From positions 1,488,001-1,552,000 of the forward strand of contig OY969905.1 of NCBI GenBank assembly GCA_963704455.1: 64,000 nt of DNA, read 5' to 3'. This document shows positions 17,619 to 25,530 of this stretch, piece after piece. Under the pieces are notes generated by a model that saw only the letters and a program-made list of their open reading frames with translations, was not told the DNA's origin and searched no databases. The translations under genes and the position numbers were made by a program. Source of the DNA: DASTCZ01 sp963704455 (GTDB lineage Bacteria > Acidobacteriota > Terriglobia > Acidiferrales > UBA7541). Within the stretch, counting starts at the first letter, position 1; each line of letters starts with the position of its first letter.

Positions 17619-19938
17619 TATCTCGCCAAACTGCGCCGAGATCCGGAACGCTGCGCGCCTGCATATCGCGCAAGGTCGAACGCCAATCCCCCTGCCGGAC
17701 GGGCAGAAACGTCCGCTCCTGACAAACTGGCAGACTGTCACAATCACTGACGATCAGGTTGACGCCCTCTTTACGCCGGGCTGCAACATCGGATTGCGGC
17801 TCGATAAGCTGACCGACGTTGACCTTGACGCGCCCGAGGCGAGGCTCCTTGCTCAGTACTTCCTCAAGCCGACGTCCGCGCGATGGGGCCGAACGACTTC
17901 ACGCAATTCGCATCATTTATATCAAGTCGCCGACAGTCGCTACGAAGAATTTCTAGATCCAATGGTGGAAGGCTCCGAGCGCACGCTGCTAGAGATTCGC
18001 CACGACAGCGGGCACCAGAGCATGATCCCGCCCTCGATCCACCCGGACGGGGAAACGCTCCGCTGGGAGAGCAGCGGGCCGCTGGCTCCTGAGAAGTGGG
18101 ACTTCCGCGAGTTGCGTCGCTCCGCCGGAAAGATCGCCGCAGGCGCGCTGCTCATGCGCTACCTAAAGCCGGATAGCAACGTGCGGCATTGGGTTTGGTT
18201 TTTTCTAGGCGGCGCATTCGCGCGCGCTGAGTGGCCGCGAGACGAAGCGCTGCAATTCTGCGAGGTGGTGGTCAGTGCTTGTCACGACGAGGAACCTCGC
18301 GACCGTCTCGGCGCAGTGGAAAGCTCCTATGAGGAAGGCAAGGCCGAGATAGCTGGGCTGAAGAAGTTGGAGGATTACCTCGCGAAGCCGCTCGTCCGCA
18401 AGCTGGCCCAATGGCTTGACCTACGGCGGACAAAATCCGACCCGCTCGACCTCACGGACGACAGCAATGCGCAGTCGTTATTCGTCGAACACGGCGAGGA
18501 TCTGCGTTATCTGCCGAATGAAGGCAAGGGCGGGCTTTGGGTTTACTGGAACGACGTGATCTGGCAACGCGACCGCATGAGCTACGTTTCACACCTCGCG
18601 GCGGGCACGCTGAAGAAAAAGGCAGACGAGCTTACGGGCGGATCACGCGACGCCCGGTTCATCGAGAAAGTGAAGCGCGAACTGCTAAACATGCCCGGCA
18701 TCACGAGCGCCCTAGACCGATTGAGCTGGTATCCCGATATTGCCACGCCAAGCAGCGCGTTCGACGCAAACCCGTGGCTCGTCGGCTTACAGAACGGCGT
18801 CTACAACTTGCAACTTGACCGACTCGAGGAAGGCGCACGCGAGCACCTTGTGTCGCGTCAGATTGCGGCGGCGTACGACCCGGCGGCGAAGTGCCCTCGT
18901 TGGCTCGCTTGCCTCGAACGCGCGCAACCCGACGCGGAGGTGCGGGCGTTCCTCCAACGGCTGGCGGGCTCGTGCCTGCTCGGCATGCAGACCGAGCACG
19001 GCTTCGTGTTCAACTACGGCAAAGGCGCGAACTTCAAGACCGCGTACTCGGAGGTGATTCGCCGCGTGATGGGCGACGACTACGCCTTGACGCCGAACGA
19101 GGAGCTGTTTTTCAAGGGCAACCAGGACGTGCCGCGCAACTACGTGGCAGACATCCACGGCATGCGGTTGCTCACGACGAACGAGAAGAACGAAGGCTCG
19201 GAGTGGAACGTCGAATTCATCAAGCGTCTGCTCGGCGGGCAGCAGCTCAACGCCTGCCGTAAGTACTGCGAGTCGTTCGAGTTCGTCCCGACAGCGCGGA
19301 TAATCGCAGCGGCCAACAATAAACCACGTCTGAACGAATTGGACGAGGCGCTACGCCGCCGCTTCCTGCTCGTGCCGTGGGACGTGACCATCCCGGAGGA
19401 CGGCGAACAACTTTCCTCGACGGAGACCGACGCCATGACCGTCCTTCGCTGCCTCACGCACGGAGCCCGCATCCCGTTCGAGCAGCTCATGACTCTCCTG
19501 CTCGAAGAATGCAACGGCATCCTCGCGTGGATGTTGGTCGGCGCGCGCGACTTCATCGCTCGCGGCCTGCGCCTCGTGCCGCCCGCCTCGGTTCTTTCGG
19601 CTACCGAGGATTACTTCGAGGACGAGGACATCATGGGCCGCTTCGTCAAGGACTGTTGCACCGTGCTCCAGATTCCAAGCGAACTGCCCGACGCGGAGAT
19701 CGCTCCGCTGTTGGCGGAGAAGGGCAGTACCGCCGATCTGCTCCACGAAGCCTTTACCGCGTGGTCGCAGTTCGGGAAGCACCCGTGGGGCAAATCGAAG
19801 GTGTCACGTCGGCTCAACAAGGTAGAGAACGTGGTCGCCAGACGTGGAACTGGCAACAGATTGCTGTTGAATCTCGTGTTGAGCGGGGCGGGGCTAAAGG
19901 TCATGGACGAGTGGCGGAAGAGTCGGACCCCGTTTTAG
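17593..19938 (+). CDS. primase-polymerase / SF3 (D5-like) helicase fusion
   Basis: A 781-residue replication protein. The N-terminal third resembles a bifunctional primase-polymerase domain (TPIPLPDGQKRPL, then GCNIGLRLDKLTDVDLD with the DxD metal site). The C-terminal half is a P4/D5-type superfamily 3 helicase: P-loop region GKGANFKTAYSEV at about residues 477-489, a segment LLTTNEKNEGSEW, and a sensor/arginine-finger stretch AAANNKPRLNELDEALRRRF. The P-loop carries Phe where most members have Gly before the Lys. The GTG at 17593 is chosen as start because AGGAG lies 7 nt upstream; an earlier ATG at 17563 lacks such a site. It would prime and unwind at an origin carried by the element. Confidence 0.85.
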   Translation: MDKESKPANISPNCAEIRNAARLHIAQGRTPIPLPDGQKRPLLTNWQTVTITDDQVDALFTPGCNIGLRLDKLTDVDLDAPEARLLAQYFLKPTSARWGRTTSRNSHHLYQVADSRYEEFLDPMVEGSERTLLEIRHDSGHQSMIPPSIHPDGETLRWESSGPLAPEKWDFRELRRSAGKIAAGALLMRYLKPDSNVRHWVWFFLGGAFARAEWPRDEALQFCEVVVSACHDEEPRDRLGAVESSYEEGKAEIAGLKKLEDYLAKPLVRKLAQWLDLRRTKSDPLDLTDDSNAQSLFVEHGEDLRYLPNEGKGGLWVYWNDVIWQRDRMSYVSHLAAGTLKKKADELTGGSRDARFIEKVKRELLNMPGITSALDRLSWYPDIATPSSAFDANPWLVGLQNGVYNLQLDRLEEGAREHLVSRQIAAAYDPAAKCPRWLACLERAQPDAEVRAFLQRLAGSCLLGMQTEHGFVFNYGKGANFKTAYSEVIRRVMGDDYALTPNEELFFKGNQDVPRNYVADIHGMRLLTTNEKNEGSEWNVEFIKRLLGGQQLNACRKYCESFEFVPTARIIAAANNKPRLNELDEALRRRFLLVPWDVTIPEDGEQLSSTETDAMTVLRCLTHGARIPFEQLMTLLLEECNGILAWMLVGARDFIARGLRLVPPASVLSATEDYFEDEDIMGRFVKDCCTVLQIPSELPDAEIAPLLAEKGSTADLLHEAFTAWSQFGKHPWGKSKVSRRLNKVENVVARRGTGNRLLLNLVLSGAGLKVMDEWRKSRTPF

Positions 19939-19979
19939 GGCCGAGAGTAGCGAGATCCGTGCTTCGTGGCCAGTGGCAA

Positions 19980-20080
19980 GAGTTATGAATTATGGTTTTA
20001 GCTGTTTTCCTGAGAGTTTCTAAAACTACTATATACGTTAAAACTTTCCGAAAAACGCTGTTTTCCGTAATTCATAACTC
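19980..20080. other. candidate replication origin of the island
   Basis: A perfect 13-bp inverted repeat GAGTTATGAATTA (19980-19992) / TAATTCATAACTC (20068-20080) encloses an AT-rich 75-bp segment with a GTTTTAG...CTAAAAC inverted pair and a direct repeat GCTGTTTTCC at 20001-20010 and 20057-20066. It lies 40 bp after the primase-helicase gene. P4-like elements carry iterons near the alpha gene; the role here is inferred. Confidence 0.55.
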
Positions 20081-20252
20081 GGAACGGGGGACCGAACTAA
20101 CTTTGGGTTCCTGAGCTGGAACGTCCGGCGCGCGAAGTCTCTGGTCTACACCGTCGCGGAGACCCAACTGGCACGCTGTGGCGGACGTGTGGCGGGACTT
20201 TCAGCGCCGGGCCAGTGTTTAGATCCCGTCGTGTTTGTTTACCCTTACGGCG

Positions 20253-20274
20253 CACAGAGTCAACAAATCTCTGT
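20253..20274. repeat. left target-site duplication of the IS1202-like element
   Basis: The 22-nt sequence beginning CACAGAGTCAACAAAT and ending CTCTGT is repeated exactly at 21701-21722. The repeat itself contains ACAGAG and CTCTGT as an inverted pair, so the target was a small palindrome. Confidence 0.9.
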
Positions 20275-21700
20275 TGTTAGCAAATCGAAATGTCCGCGTT
20301 AGGTAGCAAGTGATGTGTCCGCTTTTGATTTTCCTTCTGCTCCTCAAACTACATTCACCGCGCCGTCGTCGGGGCTGTGGGAAAGTGGGGATCCCGCGGT
20401 TTGCGCGGGATTCCCAAGCGCAGCGTCTTTTCCACAGCCCTTTTCCGCCGCCGATTTCGGTTCGTTATTTTCGCCAGCAAACTGTCCGACACACTGGGGT
20501 CCGTAATACAAACTCAGCCGCCCATCCAGATGTTCGCACACCGTCACCCGGCAACCCGCCAGCGTCCCGCGCCAGCGCACCCGTTCGATCTGCAACGTCC
20601 GGCCGCCCCAACTCACCGTGTTGTCTCGGTTCACCACCCGCTCCTGCTGCAGCGAGAAGACCCGGTCCAGATCTTTCCCGGTCGCCGGCACAAAGGCGCT
20701 GACCGGTTCCGTCGCCGCCACAGCGAATTTCCGGTTGAACTCCGCGATATAGCTCTCGCCGAGAAAACGGTTGGCTTCTTCGATCGTCGCGATCCCGCGC
20801 AGCCGCAACTCTTGCGGCAGCCGCCGCTGCCAGGTGCCGAAGTTCCGCTCGCTTCGTCCACGTGCTTGCGGCGAGTAGGCCGGAATCATCTGAATCCTCA
20901 AATCACTCAACGCCCGCCCCACCTGCGTTAGCCGCTGCCGGTCCACCGGCTCTCCGGCTTTCGGGGTTACCCAGAAATGGCTTGCCCGGTCGCTGTAAAG
21001 CGAGCAAAACACCCCTTGCCGCTCGACCACTTCGCGCAACGCGATCATCACCGTCGGTGTCGATTCCTCCTCGACCAACTGCGCGTAGTACACCTCGCTG
21101 GTCGCATCGTCCAGCACCACGATCAAGTCGTGCCACTGCTGGCCCAGCCAGCGATGCTTGCTGCCGTCGATGTGCAGCATCATCCCGGCCATCGGTCTTC
21201 GTTCGCGCCGCCGCCGGTGCAGGCCCCGCTGCCGTTCTTTCGCCACCAGTCCGGCGCCTTGCAGCGCCAGCTTCACCCAGGTGTAGCTGAGCCGGATGCC
21301 GTGCTCCTCCTCGAGCTTCTCGTGAAAATGCTTCACGCTGAAATCGGAATACTTCTCCCGGTACAAAACCAACACCTTTTCGACCACCTCCAGCTTCACG
21401 CGCTTCGGAGAAGGTGTTCCCGTCCGGCGATCCCACAGTCCGTCATAGCCGAACCGCTGATAGCGCCAATACAGCCGCCGCATCTGCCGCGGACCGACGC
21501 GCAACACCTGGGCCGCTTGAAGCCAGGTCATCTGCTTGCCGATCACCCGCAAAATCACTTCTTGTGCTTTCATCGCCCGCTCCGTCGCAGCTCTGGAGTA
21601 GCTCATCACGCCCACCTCCGGACCGGAGGTCTACTCCAAGCCGCCTGTGTAAAGCGGACATTTCATCTGCTAATAGACCGGACATATCATGTGCTAACGA
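20275..21700 (-). mobile_element. IS1202-like (ISNCY) insertion sequence
   Basis: About 1426 bp, with one transposase gene, imperfect terminal inverted repeats (GTTAGCA..AT...ATGTCCG at both ends) and an exact 22-bp target duplication. Long duplications of more than 20 bp are a mark of the IS1202 group. Each end carries two tandem copies of a roughly 23-bp unit ending ATGTCCGC or close to it, probably transposase binding sites. It sits between the island's origin-like region and a small ribbon-helix-helix gene. Confidence 0.88.
20344..21606 (-). CDS. IS1202/ISNCY-type DDE transposase
   Basis: 420 residues from the ATG at 21606, which has GGAGG 8 nt upstream; the frame can be extended by three codons. 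The N-terminus holds a helix-turn-helix (LQAAQVLRVGPRQMRRLYWRYQ) and then an rve-type catalytic core with candidate acidic residues in LHIDGSKH, VLDDATSEVYY and GRSERNFGTW. The C-terminus is a basic beta-rich domain. The gene is intact. Its 3' end lies close to the left IS end. Confidence 0.88.
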   Translation of the reverse strand: MSYSRAATERAMKAQEVILRVIGKQMTWLQAAQVLRVGPRQMRRLYWRYQRFGYDGLWDRRTGTPSPKRVKLEVVEKVLVLYREKYSDFSVKHFHEKLEEEHGIRLSYTWVKLALQGAGLVAKERQRGLHRRRRERRPMAGMMLHIDGSKHRWLGQQWHDLIVVLDDATSEVYYAQLVEEESTPTVMIALREVVERQGVFCSLYSDRASHFWVTPKAGEPVDRQRLTQVGRALSDLRIQMIPAYSPQARGRSERNFGTWQRRLPQELRLRGIATIEEANRFLGESYIAEFNRKFAVAATEPVSAFVPATGKDLDRVFSLQQERVVNRDNTVSWGGRTLQIERVRWRGTLAGCRVTVCEHLDGRLSLYYGPQCVGQFAGENNEPKSAAEKGCGKDAALGNPAQTAGSPLSHSPDDGAVNVV

Positions 21701-21722
21701 CACAGAGTCAACAAATCTCTGT
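21701..21722. repeat. right target-site duplication of the IS1202-like element
   Basis: Exact 22-nt copy of 20253-20274. Downstream sequence runs into the leader of the small gene at 21808, so the insertion split an intergenic region rather than a gene. Confidence 0.9.
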
Positions 21723-21807
21723 ACAAACTTAAATCTCTCTGATATATTGGCATTTGATACAATAGTTCCTTCCGCCGCATCATAAATCCTTCAAGGAGAA
21801 GCCGAGT

Positions 21808-21966
21808 ATGGACACCCGCGAGGCGAAGCTCGTTCGCTTGCCGCCTGAACTATGGCGCCTTGTAGGTGCGCGTGCGCAAGAAAATCGAAGATCAACCACA
21901 AAAGAAATTGAACACGCGCTGGCGGAACGCTACGCCGCGCCGACTCAGCCGCAGCCTCGTGAATAA
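21808..21966 (+). CDS. short ribbon-helix-helix DNA-binding protein
   Basis: A 52-residue protein with AAGGAG 9 nt upstream of its ATG. The sequence has the layout of an Arc/MetJ-type ribbon-helix-helix: strand AKLVRLP, helix ELWRLVGARAQENRR, turn, helix TTKEIEHALAERYA. Such dimers bind operators and autoregulate. The gene begins 85 bp after the IS1202-like insertion, so its promoter may have been changed by it. It could control the small-gene/capsid block that follows. Confidence 0.7.
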   Translation: MDTREAKLVRLPPELWRLVGARAQENRRSTTKEIEHALAERYAAPTQPQPRE

Positions 21967-22092
21967 TTCTTGGTAGGGGGATACGGGTACTCATTTCATT
22001 TTCGAGAGCCGTCGAGACGCGCCCGCAGTTAATCGTACAAAAAGTCAGATGAAAAAAACTTAATTCACATGGCTTTCAGTTAAAAACCCGTT

Positions 22093-22203
22093 ATGCGCAA
22101 CAAAACAAAGGACTTTGACCGCGCCGCCGCAGTGTTAGGAGCACGCTCGGGGCGCGTTGTAGGGGTATGGGAAAAAAAGAATGAATCCGCGCGCACCGAT
22201 TAG
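22093..22203 (+). CDS. possible 36-aa peptide
   Basis: An ATG frame of 36 residues whose end overlaps the next gene's start region by 23 nt. It has no convincing ribosome site and no recognised family. It could be a leader peptide; support is weak. Confidence 0.25.
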   Translation: MRNKTKDFDRAAAVLGARSGRVVGVWEKKNESARTD

Positions 22204-22504
22204 CGAATTGATGCTGACAGCGTCGCCGAATCTGCGCCGCGCGCTGAAGCGCGAGCAGAAAAAAGGTGCCCCGCTCACGCCCGCCGAGCGTGACGAGATC
22301 GCGCAGTTAAATGAACTCATCGGCCTGTCGCTGCGGGCTTGCAAACGGGGGAATACTCGCGGAGGGAAAAGAAATCCCGCCGTCGCAAATCTAATGACGT
22401 TCGTCAAATTGCGGAAAATGCTGATGGAGGGGCGCGGCCCGGAGGAAAAGTCCTCGCAAGACTTGCTGGCTGAAGTGGATGCGCTACTGAAAGGACCAAA
22501 TTGA
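22181..22504 (+). CDS. hypothetical phage-like small protein
   Basis: 107 residues, rich in Lys/Arg and helical (LTPAERDEIAQLNELIGLSLRA; a C-terminal helix LLAEVDALL). No family is recognised. Size, position ahead of the capsid gene and helical content would fit a terminase small subunit or a capsid accessory protein, but there is no motif to prove it. The stop is followed one base later by the ATG of the next gene. Confidence 0.5.
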   Translation: MNPRAPISELMLTASPNLRRALKREQKKGAPLTPAERDEIAQLNELIGLSLRACKRGNTRGGKRNPAVANLMTFVKLRKMLMEGRGPEEKSSQDLLAEVDALLKGPN

Positions 22505-22505
22505 A

Positions 22506-22811
22506 ATGACCAACGCCGACGTTGAACAAATGATTGCGATCTTCTCCGCACGTGGAAGACAAATTGACCGCTATGACGCCGGGATTTTTCTGAAAGCAAA
22601 AGAACTGTTTTCGCGTGAGCCCCAAAATGAGGACGCGAAAATTGTCATTGAAAATTATATGCACTTCCTAGCCACTGGCGAACACCGCGTGCACATGTCG
22701 GAATTTTTCGTGGGCGAGCCAGAAACAGACGAAGAACTCGCAGCGCGCGGCGACGCAAAAAATGACGCGAGCCGCTGCTCCGAGCGGGGGGACGCGAATG
22801 CGACGCCGTAG
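22506..22811 (+). CDS. hypothetical protein of the capsid gene block
   Basis: 101 residues with AAAGGA about 10 nt upstream. The first 80 residues look folded and helical (QMIAIFSARGRQIDRYDAG) and the last 20 are disordered. No homologue is recognised. It is in line with its neighbours, one base apart from the preceding stop, so it is probably in the same operon. Confidence 0.55.
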   Translation: MTNADVEQMIAIFSARGRQIDRYDAGIFLKAKELFSREPQNEDAKIVIENYMHFLATGEHRVHMSEFFVGEPETDEELAARGDAKNDASRCSERGDANATP

Positions 22812-22960
22812 TGGAATGCTCACCGCTGCGGTTGCGCGCGTCGCGTCTCTCTTTCAATTTGCCGTCGTCCGCTGCGGAAACATTATTGTGATCGATGAGA
22901 GCTGTTGTCGCGCCTCGAAACCTGAGCGCGTCAAATCCAAACCGAAAGGACAAAAAATAG

Positions 22961-23374
22961 ATGCTTTCACCAAACGAGGAAGCCATTCTACGGAAAATCG
23001 CTCAAGAAAAAATGCCGTCGAAGGTGATGAATCCGTCGTGCACAACTGGGTTTGGGCCGTACCCGTCCGGTCCGACGATCCCCGAAAAATTGATGCAGTT
23101 GCCGAAGATGAGAGTTAGCGATCTCAATGACGATCCTGAAATTGAGGTGCGGCTGAGATCTGCTGACGTCCTTGAGCCGGGCCAAAAACCGGGCCACATT
23201 TACGCGCTGGGAGTCTCGCGCCGCGAGATCTTGACGTTATCGACATCGGCGTTGAAGGTCCGCGTCGTAGCGGCCCGAGCGCGCGCCGCGCAGGAAGCGC
23301 CACCCCCGAAAGCGTCTTTTGACATCCTTCCCGGCACAAAGCCTGCCGTGAATCGTCTCGTGATGGTGGGCTGA
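22961..23374 (+). CDS. hypothetical protein of the capsid gene block
   Basis: 137 residues starting after an AAAGGAC site. The N-terminus resembles a short helical domain (PNEEAILRKIAQEKMP), followed by a proline- and glycine-rich stretch and a C-terminal alanine-rich helix. No family is recognised. A long frame from 22798 overlaps its first 158 nt in another phase; only one of the two can be fully coding, and this one has the better start and composition. Confidence 0.55.
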   Translation: MLSPNEEAILRKIAQEKMPSKVMNPSCTTGFGPYPSGPTIPEKLMQLPKMRVSDLNDDPEIEVRLRSADVLEPGQKPGHIYALGVSRREILTLSTSALKVRVVAARARAAQEAPPPKASFDILPGTKPAVNRLVMVG

Positions 23375-23401
23375 AACAAAATTTAGCAAGAGGAGAGTAG
23401 A

Positions 23402-23692
23402 GTGACAAAACTAAACCTTCGGCATCACCAGAGCCATCCCGTAAGTGCCGTCCGCCCCAACGCGGACATCAACAAAAAACCGAACTACACGCCCCCAGAG
23501 CGGGCGGCGAATGTCAACCCGTCACTGCCCGGCCCTGTTGGCGTTGACGCCGTTAACGCGCGGAGGCCTGCGCCAGCTTCGCCGACGGCTCTGCGTCAAG
23601 GCGACGACAATTGTGATGCTGAGATCGACGATGACTGCGATGAAGAACCTGAAATGGATCTGGGCCTCGACCCGCAAGATCGGCGTAAGTAG
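23402..23692 (+). CDS. hypothetical protein with acidic tail
   Basis: 96 residues from a GTG with AGGAG upstream. The N-terminal two thirds are proline-rich and probably disordered; the C-terminus is strongly acidic with two cysteines (NCDAEIDDDCDEEPEMD). No family is recognised. An acidic, disordered protein next to a capsid gene could be a scaffold-like or decoration protein, but this is speculation. Confidence 0.5.
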   Translation: MTKLNLRHHQSHPVSAVRPNADINKKPNYTPPERAANVNPSLPGPVGVDAVNARRPAPASPTALRQGDDNCDAEIDDDCDEEPEMDLGLDPQDRRK

Positions 23693-23729
23693 AGCAGCGC
23701 AGCACAAATTCTAAGAGAGGACAGCGATC

Positions 23730-23990
23730 ATGCAGTTTTCACCCGAAGAAATTCGGTTTCTGTTAGCGGGGCACGTCGAGCGCGCCGCAACGACGGCGAG
23801 GCCGATACTTCGCGAGGCGGTTGACCTGAGAGAAATTGGATGTCCCGACGTGATCTTCAACTCGGTCTTGGAGCAACGCGCGCGAAAGTTAGGCCGGAAG
23901 TTCGTCGAGTTCCGCGCTGCGCACTCGGCGACGGCGATTCCCGGCGAGTTGGCGCTGGAAGATCGCATCAGCGCAGCGAAACTTTTCTAA
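23730..23990 (+). CDS. hypothetical protein just before the capsid gene
   Basis: 86 residues, helical (EEIRFLLAGHVERAATTARPIL; a later VLEQRARKLGRKFVEF). No family is recognised. It ends 66 nt before the capsid gene and is in the same direction. Confidence 0.5.
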   Translation: MQFSPEEIRFLLAGHVERAATTARPILREAVDLREIGCPDVIFNSVLEQRARKLGRKFVEFRAAHSATAIPGELALEDRISAAKLF

Positions 23991-24056
23991 ACCTTCAGCC
24001 CGTGTCACGGCGGCGCAGATCCCGCGACAAAAAAAATCAAATAAAGGAAGAACCAA

Positions 24057-25253
24057 ATGTTGAGTAATCTGTGCATTCTTGAAATTGGCGAACTGTCCCA
24101 CGAAGCAGAACATCTAGCGGGCGGAACGGCGGCAGATCGGAAAAAGGCTGACGTGCTGCTCCAACGCATCACAAACCTGCGTCAGATTGGACTTTCCAGC
24201 GGAGAAATAAGGGGGAAGTACGCCTCTGCCCTCTCAGAGTCCCTGACGCCCAAAAAGGCTGTCCAGCAGGCCGAGTACCGCGCGAAGTTCGATGAATACA
24301 TTTCCGGCGTCGTATCGGACGAGGAGTTCCGCGATTTTCTTGTAGGTTCGCAAAACTTAGTGTACACGCAGGGCGCGACGGGCGGCTATTTCGTTCCCAT
24401 GGACTACGATGGCGTCGTTCGCGAAGCGATGAGTCAAGTCGACCCGGTGCTGGACGAAGACGTGACATCGTTTTCCATGACCGACGGTCCGTTTTTGCAA
24501 CCAGAGCAAATCAGCGGCTTCGACTTGAGCACGATCTCCGCGCAACTGATCGGAGAATCCGTCCAGCAAAATCCTCAAACCATCCCGACCGCCCTGGGAG
24601 CGGTGCTGCGCAACAATCTGATCTTCAAGGCAAGTTTCGCGGCTTCGATGGAGGCCGAGCAAGATATCCCGAATTTCGCGCAGAAGATCACGCGCGCGGC
24701 GAGCGTCGCGCTGGCGCGCACCATCGGGCAGCACGTGCTCACGGGCCGTGGTGGGAACGCCGACATCACCGGAATCGTCCAGGCGCTCGGGAGCCCGTCG
24801 GTGTCGAACGCGACGAGCGGGAAGCTCACGGTGACGGACATCAACAGTTTCTATTTCTCGGTGAACCGGTGGTACCGCGCCGCTCCAAAAGCGGGATGGC
24901 TGATTACCGACGGCGTGCTGAAGTACCTCCGCGCGGCTGCTGACAACTCTGGCCGTCCGCTGCTCAACGTTGAAAACGACCGCGAGATACTTCTCGGCAA
25001 GCCGATCTACGTTTCGCCGAGCCTCGCAACTCTTTACTCGTCCATCGGACTCACGGGCGCGCTGATCTTCGGAGATCTGGCACACATCGTAATCAAGTGT
25101 TCTCGGCCTGCTGTCCAACGCTCGACTCAATTGTCGCAGGCAGATATTTCACGCGGCGAGGCTCTGTTCATAGGGCGCGCGCGGGCCGACGCGTCATATT
25201 TTGACCCAAGCTCGGGCGTGACGCCGCCGCTGGTGCTGGCTGCGATTAGCTAA
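24057..25253 (+). CDS. HK97-fold major capsid protein
   Basis: 398 residues. After an N-terminal helical region of about 100 residues, comparable to the delta/scaffold domain of HK97-type capsid proteins, comes GGYFVPMDYDGVVREAM and the usual order of elements: a VLTGRGGNADITGI segment, a SVNRWYRAAPKAGWLI strand-helix, a GKPIYVSPSL loop and a FGDLAHIVIK strand near the C-terminus. It would form the shell of a small virion. No portal, prohead protease of the usual kind, terminase or tail gene flanks it; the Clp-fold protease 280 bp downstream is the only possible maturation enzyme. Confidence 0.85.
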   Translation: MLSNLCILEIGELSHEAEHLAGGTAADRKKADVLLQRITNLRQIGLSSGEIRGKYASALSESLTPKKAVQQAEYRAKFDEYISGVVSDEEFRDFLVGSQNLVYTQGATGGYFVPMDYDGVVREAMSQVDPVLDEDVTSFSMTDGPFLQPEQISGFDLSTISAQLIGESVQQNPQTIPTALGAVLRNNLIFKASFAASMEAEQDIPNFAQKITRAASVALARTIGQHVLTGRGGNADITGIVQALGSPSVSNATSGKLTVTDINSFYFSVNRWYRAAPKAGWLITDGVLKYLRAAADNSGRPLLNVENDREILLGKPIYVSPSLATLYSSIGLTGALIFGDLAHIVIKCSRPAVQRSTQLSQADISRGEALFIGRARADASYFDPSSGVTPPLVLAAIS

Positions 25254-25530
25254 TTGTACCTCTGACGGCGACTTGCAAAGGCGCTGCTTCTTCGTGCGGC
25301 ACAACATAAACTTTATCTTCTTATAGACCGCAACTCGGCGCATCATAAGGTAGCAGCAGGAATCCAACAGTGCGGGCGCAAGAGATCATTGGAAACTAAG
25401 CCCCTTGACGCGCCTCATGGCGTGGGCCGTGCGGTGAGCCTTTCGTCAAATTGCGCTTGCGATTTGGTCGCTATTCGAACTAGGATGACTGTCCCTGTCG
25501 ATCGATCCCATTTCTCACGAGGTAACTGAC

